NCBI RefSeq assembly: GCF_027257875.1
Contig: NZ_JAPVQY010000002.1
Location: 226,684-290,683 of the forward strand
Origin: Burkholderia sp. IMCC1007
GTDB taxonomy: Bacteria; Pseudomonadota; Gammaproteobacteria; Burkholderiales; Burkholderiaceae
Length of the DNA stretch: 64,000 nt
Direction of reading: 5' to 3'
Part shown: piece after piece, positions 58,042 through 64,000 of the stretch
Numbering within the stretch: position 1 is the first letter of the stretch
How the letters are laid out: each line of letters opens with the position of its first letter
Notes under the pieces: generated by a model
Databases searched by the model: none
What the model was told of the DNA's origin: nothing
The model's input: the letters and a program-made list of their open reading frames with translations, nothing else
Position numbers and translations under genes: made by a program

Positions 58042-59163
58042 TTAGCCGTCGCGTCCGACACCGCCGCCGCCCGCGTCGAGCGCCGGGGCGTCACCGATTG
58101 AAGCGTCGCCGCGAAACGCGTCGGCAATCGGCACCGGCAGCGCGTCGATGACCTGCCCGCCCGGCATCCGGACTTTGCGATCGAACAGTCGTCGGCCGGT
58201 GAAATGCGGATCCGTGACCGCCTGCTCGAGTGGGACAACACGCACGGTACATGTGTCGGTCCCCGCGAAACGTTCGAGCCATGTCTCGGCAGTCTGGCCG
58301 GCGATCAGCTCCGCCACCCGCTGTGTGACGCCAGGTTCGTCACCATTCTTCGTCGCCAGTTCCGACGCGCCAATCACTTCGGTGAAGTTTTTCCAGAATT
58401 TCTCTTCCAGCGGTGCGGCGGCAAGATACTGGCCGTCGAGCGTTCTGTAAATCTGATACCGTGCGGTGCCGCCCGTCACCAGCTCGCCACCCGGCGTGGG
58501 CCAACCGTTGCCCGTCGTGCCGTTGCCCAGCGCCCAATACATGAACGTGAACAGGTTGTCGGCCATCGAGATGTCCAGCCGGCAGCCCTTTCCGGTCGCG
58601 TCACGCTGCTTCAGCGCCAGCAGGATATTGATGACCGCGGGGTACGCACCGCCGCCGATGTCGGCAATCAATGCCGGCGGCAACACAGGCGCACCGTCCG
58701 GACCACAGGACAGCGCAAGCATCCCGGTTTCCGCGAGATAGTTGAGGTCATGAGCAGCGACGCCTGCCTTCGGTCCGCTTTGGCCGTAGCCGGTGATCGA
58801 GCAGTAGACGACGCGCGGATTTCGCTCCGCCACTTCCTGGTAACCGAGACCGAGACGCGCCATGACGCCCGGTCGAAACTGCTCGACCAGCACATCCGCA
58901 TCGTCGATCAGTGCGAGGACCGCGTCTCGACCGGCGGGGCTCTTCAGATCGAGCGCCACCGACCGCTTGCCGCGGTTCAGCATACCGAAGTTGACGCTGT
59001 CGGTCCCCGCCTTCGGCACGTACGAACGCATTTCGTCGCCGCCGGCGGGCCTTTCGACCTTGACGACGTCCGCCCCCGCTTCGGCCAGCAGCAACGTGCA
59101 TAGCGGGCCGGGCAACAGCGTGCTCAAATCGACGACCTTGACACCCTGCAGAGGCTGATTCAT
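58042..59163 (-). CDS. CaiB/BaiF family CoA transferase
   Basis: This 373-residue class-III CoA transferase opens MNQPLQGVKVVDLSTLLPGPLCTLLLAEAGADVVKVERP. It has NRGKRSVALDLKSPAGRDAVLAL, VLVEQFRPGVMARLGLGYQE, YCSITGYGQSGPKAGVAAHDLNYLAETG and the ALIADIGGGAYPAVINILLAL region with the conserved aspartate. It moves CoA between carboxylates or acts as a racemase. Its start overlaps the upstream HAD-C gene by ATGA. It may activate the substrate or recycle CoA from a product acid. Confidence 0.92.
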   Translation of the reverse strand: MNQPLQGVKVVDLSTLLPGPLCTLLLAEAGADVVKVERPAGGDEMRSYVPKAGTDSVNFGMLNRGKRSVALDLKSPAGRDAVLALIDDADVLVEQFRPGVMARLGLGYQEVAERNPRVVYCSITGYGQSGPKAGVAAHDLNYLAETGMLALSCGPDGAPVLPPALIADIGGGAYPAVINILLALKQRDATGKGCRLDISMADNLFTFMYWALGNGTTGNGWPTPGGELVTGGTARYQIYRTLDGQYLAAAPLEEKFWKNFTEVIGASELATKNGDEPGVTQRVAELIAGQTAETWLERFAGTDTCTVRVVPLEQAVTDPHFTGRRLFDRKVRMPGGQVIDALPVPIADAFRGDASIGDAPALDAGGGGVGRDG

Positions 59164-59849
59164 CGCTCGCCGCCTTCCATTCGCCGATATGCGACCTGGG
59201 CCCGCCGTGCGGGCGCATATGCACTGTCGCCCAGTGCTTCATAAAGCGCCTGCGTCACACGATAGTGATGACTCAGACCGGTACGCTCGAGCAGCGCGAT
59301 CGGCCCCTCCGGATACCCGAGCCCGAGACGCAGCGTCGTGTCGAGATCGGACGCGGTGGCCAGCTTCTCGTCGAGACGGCGCAGCGCAGCGTTGTAATAC
59401 GGCCGCACGAGCCGATCGACGATTCGGCCCGGAAAGTCGCCGCAAACAGCGACGACGAAGCCGGCGTCCTCGAACACCTGCTTCGCCTGCGCGAGCGCCG
59501 ATTCGTCGGTTTGAGCCGGCTTGACGAGCTCGATCAGCCGGCTCGGCTCGGCATCGCCCAGTCGAAAGCGCGCGAAGCCGAACACGTTCGGTGCTGCGTT
59601 GCCGCGCTGATCGGCCGACGCAGAATCACCGGTATGAACCGCGAGGCACTCGTGACCCAGCTCCACCAGAACGAAAGGCGCATCTGCGGGGTTCCAGCCG
59701 CCCCCTATGTCGCGCACGAATGCCGTCCCGGCCCTCGAGTCGATGTAAACGCGCGCCGCCGCGTCATCGCGCGCCGCTTCGACGAATGCGTGGCCGCCCT
59801 GAAATGAACGGCTCTCGCCGTTCTGGATAATGCGATAGCTCATCGTCAT
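59160..59849 (-). CDS. Stand-alone 3-hydroxyacyl-CoA dehydrogenase C-terminal-domain protein
   Basis: From the ATG at 59849 (MTMSYRIIQNGESRSFQGGH) this protein has 229 residues. The first half (about 1-110) is a beta-rich region I do not recognise. The second half is a 3HCDH C-terminal domain: AGFVVAVCGDFPGRIVDRLVRPYYN, then RLGLGYPEGPIALLERTGLSHHYRVTQALYEAL. There is no Rossmann NAD site. It overlaps the complete dehydrogenase upstream and CaiB downstream by ATGA each. It may dimerise with the upstream enzyme, replacing the second C-terminal domain that the PaaH-type protein at 34022 carries in one chain. Confidence 0.8.
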   Translation of the reverse strand: MTMSYRIIQNGESRSFQGGHAFVEAARDDAAARVYIDSRAGTAFVRDIGGGWNPADAPFVLVELGHECLAVHTGDSASADQRGNAAPNVFGFARFRLGDAEPSRLIELVKPAQTDESALAQAKQVFEDAGFVVAVCGDFPGRIVDRLVRPYYNAALRRLDEKLATASDLDTTLRLGLGYPEGPIALLERTGLSHHYRVTQALYEALGDSAYAPARRAQVAYRRMEGGER

Positions 59850-60721
59850 GCTCCGAACATCTTCGTGTCGTTGTACGTGTGGAAGCCTTGCCCCGTCTTC
59901 TTGCCGAGGCGGCCCGCCGCGATCATCCGTCTGACGAGCGGCGGACATGCGGCGCGCGCTTCGTGCGTGAGCCCGTACATCGCTTCGCAAAGCAGGCGCT
60001 GCGTATCCAGGCCGACCAGGTCGAGCAACTCGAGCGGGCCCATCGGATAGCCGAGCGCGGTCTTGATTGCCTTGTCGATGTCGGCCGGCTCCGCCACGCC
60101 CTGCTCGACGAGCCGGATCGCGTCGTTGTTGAACGGTATCAGGAAGTAGTTGAGGATGAAGCCGGGCGTGTCCTGAGTCCGGACCGGACGCTGACCCAGC
60201 GCTTCCGCAAACGCCCATGCGCGCTCGAACGACTCGTCACTCGTGTTCAGCCCGGGCGACATTTCGATCAGTTTCATCAGTTGGGCCGGCAAGCAGAAAT
60301 GCATGCCCACGAAGCGATCGGGCCGGCCCGATCCGCCCGCGATCTCGGTGATCGAGATCGTCGATGTATTCGATGCGAACAGCGTATGTGCCGGGCACAC
60401 CTTGTCCAGCGCACTGAATAGCTGATGCTTGACGGCCAGATCCTCGAACACGGCCTCGATCACGACGTCGCAATCGGCGAGGTCGTCGAGTTTCGTCGTC
60501 CCGTGCCAGCGAGACATGATCTCCGGCACCGCGTCGGCGGGAAGCTTGCCGCGCTCCGCCGACTTCCTTAGAAAGCCTTCGGTCTGGCCGCGTGCGCGCT
60601 CCAGCGCCTCCTGCCGCGCGTCATACACGCGCGTCACGAAGCCCGCCCGGGCCGCGACGATCGCGATACCCGTGCCCATCGTTCCGCCACCCGCGATTCC
60701 GACTGTCTTGATTTGCGCCAT
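59846..60721 (-). CDS. 3-hydroxyacyl-CoA dehydrogenase
   Basis: This 291-residue enzyme opens MAQIKTVGIAGGGTMGTGIAIV (NAD site). NTSTISITEIAGGSGRPDRFVGMHFCLPAQLMKLIEM contains the catalytic histidine near 141. DTPGFILNYFLIPFNNDAIRL and TALGYPMGPLELLDLVGLD form the C-terminal domain, ending GKKTGQGFHTYND. It oxidises (S)-3-hydroxyacyl-CoA with NAD. It lies 9 bp after the acyl-CoA dehydrogenase and overlaps the HAD-C gene by ATGA. Confidence 0.94.
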   Translation of the reverse strand: MAQIKTVGIAGGGTMGTGIAIVAARAGFVTRVYDARQEALERARGQTEGFLRKSAERGKLPADAVPEIMSRWHGTTKLDDLADCDVVIEAVFEDLAVKHQLFSALDKVCPAHTLFASNTSTISITEIAGGSGRPDRFVGMHFCLPAQLMKLIEMSPGLNTSDESFERAWAFAEALGQRPVRTQDTPGFILNYFLIPFNNDAIRLVEQGVAEPADIDKAIKTALGYPMGPLELLDLVGLDTQRLLCEAMYGLTHEARAACPPLVRRMIAAGRLGKKTGQGFHTYNDTKMFGA

Positions 60722-60730
60722 GCGCGTCTC

Positions 60731-61897
60731 CTATTTGAGAATGAAGCTGCGGCCGATCAGCTGACGGTGAACCTGATTGGTTCCCTCCCAGATCTGCGTG
60801 ATCTTCGCGTCGCGCATCAGCCGTTCGACGCGATAATCCGAGCAATATCCGTAGCCGCCGAGCAGTTGGACTGCATCCGTCGTGATACGCATCGCTGCAT
60901 CCGATGCACGCATCTTCAGCATCGATGCTTCGATCCCGAAATCCGTTTCGCCGGCGTCGATCATCCCGGCAACCTGCCAAAGCCACGATTCACACAGCGC
61001 GAGTTCCGACGCGAGGTCCGCCAGCATGAATTGAACGCCCTGGAACTCGATCACTTTGCGGCCGGATTGCTTGCGCTCGTTGATATACGCGGCGGCATCC
61101 TCGAATGCACCGCGCGCAATACCGAGCGCGTGCGCAGCCACGCTGGGCCGGGATCGGTTCAACGAACCCAGCAGAATTCGCAATCCGTCTCCGGGTTCTC
61201 CAATCAGATTCGCCCGGGGTACACGGCAGTTGTCGAACGACAGCGTCGCCGTCCCCGACGCGCGCGTGCCCATCTTGTCTTCCAGGCCGATCACGCTGAG
61301 GCCAGGCGTCCCCTTCTCGAGAATCAGCACCGAGATCGCGCGCTTCGGATCGTCGATGCCGTCCCACTTGCCGAACAGCAGATACAGGTCCGCAACATCC
61401 CCGTTTGTAATGAACGTCTTGCCGCCATTGATCACGATCTCGCCGCCATCCTCGCGGAACGTCGTCCGCATGCCGGTCGCGTCGGAGCCGGCACCCGGCT
61501 CGGTAATCGCCAACGATGCGAGCGCGCCGCCCGCAACTGCCGGCAGAAAGCGCTGCTTTTGCGCTTCGCTGCCATACTCGATCAGCGGCTTGATCGCGTG
61601 GAAATTCGTTGCCCAGATAATGCCGGTCGCTGCACACGCCTTCGCGATCTCGCGCACGCAGAGCGCATAGCATGTGAACGACAACTGCGCACCGCCGTAC
61701 GCTTCCGGGATGAACATGGCATTCAGGCCCAGTTCATTGATCGCGTCGATGTTCTGCTGCGGAAACGTCCCGGTACGGTCGTACTCGGCCGCGTGAGGCG
61801 CAATCCGATCTCGAGCGAGCGCGCGCACGCTGTCCACGATCATGCGCTCGTCGTCGCTCAGGCGAATGTGAGAATCGATTCTCTCCAGTATGTTCAT
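60731..61897 (-). CDS. Acyl-CoA dehydrogenase
   Basis: From the ATG at 61897 (MNILERIDSHIRLSDDERMI) this protein has 388 residues. It has LAITEPGAGSDATGMRTTFRED (FAD/substrate motif near 128), GGKTFITNGDVADLYLLFG, and the terminal RDAKITQIWEGTNQVHRQLIGRSF in two blocks, where the Glu of WEGT is the catalytic base. It forms a 2-enoyl-CoA and reduces ETF. It is a candidate for the cyclohexanecarboxyl-CoA (AliB-like) or a later dicarboxyl-CoA step. The longer frame to 62188 overlaps the enoyl-CoA hydratase gene. Confidence 0.93.
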   Translation of the reverse strand: MNILERIDSHIRLSDDERMIVDSVRALARDRIAPHAAEYDRTGTFPQQNIDAINELGLNAMFIPEAYGGAQLSFTCYALCVREIAKACAATGIIWATNFHAIKPLIEYGSEAQKQRFLPAVAGGALASLAITEPGAGSDATGMRTTFREDGGEIVINGGKTFITNGDVADLYLLFGKWDGIDDPKRAISVLILEKGTPGLSVIGLEDKMGTRASGTATLSFDNCRVPRANLIGEPGDGLRILLGSLNRSRPSVAAHALGIARGAFEDAAAYINERKQSGRKVIEFQGVQFMLADLASELALCESWLWQVAGMIDAGETDFGIEASMLKMRASDAAMRITTDAVQLLGGYGYCSDYRVERLMRDAKITQIWEGTNQVHRQLIGRSFILK

Positions 61898-61988
61898 TCC
61901 ATGTTCCGATTCGATTGATAACCATCGACGCACCGATATCGGCGACGGCAGTCCACCAGCCGTGGGCGCGCCCTCGTTCATATCCGCG

Positions 61989-62759
61989 TCAAGCGTCCTT
62001 GAATACCGGTGAGCGCTTTTCGATGAAGGCGCGCATGCCTTCGGCCGCGTCTTGCGTGCGGTATGCGAGCGTCGACAAATCCGCTTCGATACGCAGCCCT
62101 TCGCCGAGATCGACGTCAGCGGCACGGCACACGGCTTCGCGCGCCAACAGCGACGCACACGTGCTGAAGCCGATATAGCGCTGCGCATACTCGGCCCCGA
62201 GCGCCCGCGGATCGCCGTCCTCGACGATGCAGTTCACGAGACCGATACGCTCCGCCTCCTCTGCACCGACGGTTCTCCCGGACATGACGATGTCGAGCGC
62301 CCGCGCGTGGCCCACGAGGCGAGGGAGGCGTTGCGTGCCGCCGTAACCGGGAATCAGGCCGAGTTTGATTTCCGGCAAGCCGACCTTCGCCTTTGCCGTG
62401 GCAATGCGGAACGTACACGCCATTGCAAGCTCCAGACCACCGCCGAACGCATAGCCATGAATGACGGCGATCGACGGAATGCGCAAACGGTCGAGCTTCG
62501 CGAACGTCGCCTGGCCGAACAATGCGCCGTCCCGCTCCGCGACAAGATCCCGGCCCATCAATTCGCGAATGTCCGCGCCCGCGCAAAATGCCTTGTCGCC
62601 GTGGCCGGTGATCACCAGCGCGCGCGCATCCGACGCGGACACTCGATCGAGCGCATCGGAAAATTCCTGCAGGACTTCGAAACTCAGTGCGTTGAGTGCC
62701 TCCGGCCGGTTCAGCGTGATATACGCAATCGGACCTTCGACACTGGTTTGAATCGGCAT
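61989..62759 (-). CDS. Enoyl-CoA hydratase (canonical crotonase)
   Basis: From the ATG at 62759, with AGGAG upstream, this protein has 256 residues. Both catalytic glutamates are present: GYAFGGGLELAMACTFRIA (first) and KVGLPEIKLGLIPGYGGTQRLPR (second). The oxyanion loop is KAFCAGADIREL. It adds water to 2-enoyl-CoA and is the best BadK-like hydratase candidate in the window. It is the first gene of the operon with acyl-CoA dehydrogenase, HAD, HAD-C and CaiB. A sigma-54 promoter lies 55 bp upstream. Confidence 0.94.
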   Translation of the reverse strand: MPIQTSVEGPIAYITLNRPEALNALSFEVLQEFSDALDRVSASDARALVITGHGDKAFCAGADIRELMGRDLVAERDGALFGQATFAKLDRLRIPSIAVIHGYAFGGGLELAMACTFRIATAKAKVGLPEIKLGLIPGYGGTQRLPRLVGHARALDIVMSGRTVGAEEAERIGLVNCIVEDGDPRALGAEYAQRYIGFSTCASLLAREAVCRAADVDLGEGLRIEADLSTLAYRTQDAAEGMRAFIEKRSPVFKDA

Positions 62760-62814
62760 GCCATTCTCCTGACTACATTCGGAAGGCGACATTTCGCCCG
62801 TCCACCATGAATAA

Positions 62815-62829
62815 GCAAACATCGCGCCA
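62815..62829 (-). promoter_or_regulatory. Sigma-54 promoter of the ECH/ACAD/HAD/CaiB operon
   Basis: The minus strand reads TGGCGC-GATGT-TTGC, matching 9 of 10 consensus bases, 55 bp upstream of the ATG at 62759. Confidence 0.7.
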
Positions 62830-62869
62830 ACACCGGAATCTCCCTATATCGACACTTGCAGCGCAGCGA

Positions 62870-62908
62870 GTGTCCGCACAAAAGACAGTGTGTTGCCCGC
62901 CGCGACAA
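62870..62908. promoter_or_regulatory. Tandem TGTC-N9-RNCA elements upstream of the ECH operon
   Basis: GTGTCCGCACAAAAGACAG (62870-62888) is almost the same as the liv element at 25850. GTGTTGCCCGCCGCGACAA (62890-62908) is its partner in reverse orientation (TGTC-N9-AACA on the other strand). The spacing is 20 bp, and the pair starts 40 bp upstream of the -24 box. Confidence 0.6.
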
Positions 62909-62974
62909 CTGCAGGCCGACCGGTATGACTGCCGGCATGCAGCCACGATGCAGCGGCGGCATGACCGTTCCCAC

Positions 62975-64000
62975 CTACTCAGCCCCAGCGCCCTCGATCG
63001 AGCGAAGATCGTCCGATGATTTGGCTTGTCTCCGGCTTCTGGTCGCGCGCCACGCGAAGAACAATTGCGCCACCAGCAACACGACGCAGATGCCCATGAA
63101 CCCCGCGCTGATCGGACGTTCGAAAAACACGAGCGCGTCACCGCGGGACAGCAGTAGCGATCGCCGAAAATTCTCTTCCACCATCGGGCCCAGCACGTAT
63201 CCAAGCAGAATGGTCGAGACGGGAAACTCCAGTGCCAGCAGCACGGCGCCTATCAGGCCGAATACCAAAACCTCGCCCACTTCGAACAGGCTGTTGTTCG
63301 TGCTGTAGACGCCCACGGCGATAAAGAACAGCGCCGCCGGATACATGTACCGATACGGCACCTGAAGCACCTTCACCCAGATGCCAATCATCGGCACGTT
63401 CAGAATCAGCAACAGAACGTTGCCGATCCAGAAACTCGCGATCAAACCCCAGAACAGATCGGCATGCTCCGTGATCAATTGCGGTCCCGGCTGATATCCC
63501 TGGATCAACAACGCACCTAGCAGCAGTGCCATCACCGCATCTCCCGGGATACCGAGGCTCATCGTCGGAATGAAATCGACCTGGGTCTTCGAATGCGTCG
63601 ACGCTTCGGGGCTCGCCACGCCCTCGATCGCGCCATGGCCGAACCGGCCCGGCGTTTTTGACACCTTGCGTTCGAGCGCGTACGCGATGAACGTCGTAAT
63701 TGTCGGGCCGGTACCCGGGATCGCACCGAACAGTGTGCCCACGAGCGTGCCGCGCACCATCGGCATGAACGAACGCTTCAGTTCCGCCCGCGATGGCCGC
63801 ATGTCGCGCAGACGTACTTTCGCGTTCGTGCCGACGAAATGCACGCGGTTGACGTTACGGAGAAAATCCGCCACGCCGAACAGCCCCATTGCCAGTGCAA
63901 CGAGTTCGAGATGGTTGGACAGGTCGACCAGACCGAACGTGAATCGTTCGACCCCGGTGTTGACATCCGTTCCGACGATGCCGAACAAGAGGCCGAGCGT
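62975..64000 (-). CDS. Tripartite tricarboxylate transporter permease TctA, C-terminal part
   Basis: The frame is open to the right edge (TLGLLFGIVGTDVNTGVERF continues past 63988), so about 341 of the usual 500 residues are seen. The TctA hallmark GTLFGAIPGTGPTITTFIAYALE and GHGAIEGVASPEASTHSK are followed by SLGIPGDAVMALLLGALLIQG and repeated membrane helices. TctA is the large permease that works with TctB and a Bug-type (TctC) binding protein. The two Bug proteins at 12919-14979 have no permease next to them, so this gene is a possible partner 48 kb away; a closer TctC may lie outside the window. Confidence 0.93.
   Translation of the reverse strand, partial: TLGLLFGIVGTDVNTGVERFTFGLVDLSNHLELVALAMGLFGVADFLRNVNRVHFVGTNAKVRLRDMRPSRAELKRSFMPMVRGTLVGTLFGAIPGTGPTITTFIAYALERKVSKTPGRFGHGAIEGVASPEASTHSKTQVDFIPTMSLGIPGDAVMALLLGALLIQGYQPGPQLITEHADLFWGLIASFWIGNVLLLILNVPMIGIWVKVLQVPYRYMYPAALFFIAVGVYSTNNSLFEVGEVLVFGLIGAVLLALEFPVSTILLGYVLGPMVEENFRRSLLLSRGDALVFFERPISAGFMGICVVLLVAQLFFAWRATRSRRQAKSSDDLRSIEGAGAE

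Noticed and set aside
1-64000. CRISPR arrays, tRNA/rRNA genes, insertion sequences and prophage genes
   Set aside because: None was recognised: no regularly spaced direct repeats, no transposase or integrase frames, and no clover-leaf sequences were seen by eye.

Overview
This 64-kb window is a high-GC beta-proteobacterial catabolic region that looks like a Burkholderia (cepacia-complex-like) chromosome. The evidence is the GC-rich codon use, the Burkholderia-type EtfA, EtfB, ETF-QO and porin sequences, Bug-family binding proteins, and the density of LysR, sigma-54 and CoA-catabolism genes. No rRNA, tRNA, CRISPR array or insertion sequence was seen.

Layout. (1) 1-7.5 kb: a stress/detoxification module with a zinc alcohol dehydrogenase, a DJ-1/PfpI fragment, a WrbA-like flavodoxin, a LysR regulator, three small dimeric alpha/beta-barrel proteins (ABM/DUF1330, two exported), a medium-chain reductase, a WYL regulator and an exported esterase. 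(2) 7.6-18.2 kb, minus strand: aldehyde dehydrogenase, a sigma-54 enhancer-binding protein (EBP), MmgE/PrpD, two tandem Bug binding proteins, an iron-type alcohol dehydrogenase and a double-length 3-hydroxyisobutyrate-dehydrogenase-like protein. (3) 18.6-25.3 kb: a solute-binding protein plus SDR, convergent with an amidohydrolase and a LivFGMH-type ABC importer. (4) 26-40.8 kb, minus strand: ETF-QO, the proton-translocating transhydrogenase (pntAA-AB-B), an oxoadipyl-CoA-type thiolase, a second binding protein, a 3-hydroxyacyl-CoA dehydrogenase, EtfA/EtfB, an NDP-forming acyl-CoA ligase and an enoyl-CoA hydratase. (5) 41.2-49 kb, plus strand: quinone oxidoreductase, a PaaG-like isomerase, a BadI/MenB-type ring hydrolase, a CoA ligase, an SDR and a porin. 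(6) a GH3 glucosidase lipoprotein. (7) 51.8-63 kb: MaoC/ALDH/DUF35/thiolase, DUF2889/MFS, and ECH/ACAD/HAD/HAD-C/CaiB operons, then the C-terminal part of a TctA permease running off the right edge.

How it works together. Ligase, acyl-CoA dehydrogenase, hydratase, SDR and BadI-like hydrolase are the enzyme types of cyclohexanecarboxyl-CoA ring opening to pimeloyl-CoA. The hydroxyacyl dehydrogenases, thiolases and ETF/ETF-QO would then finish beta-oxidation and feed electrons to quinone. I infer that the cluster degrades an alicyclic (or related) carboxylate; the exact substrate is not shown by sequence.

The main discovery is regulatory. Thirteen -24/-12 (sigma-54) promoters, most matching TGGCAY-N5-TTGC, sit in intergenic regions from 9.1 to 62.8 kb. 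They are accompanied by a repeated 19-bp element, TGTC-N9-RNCA, usually in tandem pairs spaced about 18-22 bp and often 40-75 bp upstream of the -24 box. The same element lies upstream of the EBP gene itself at 9491-11209. This points to one EBP controlling essentially the whole 55-kb cluster, and I have not seen it described.
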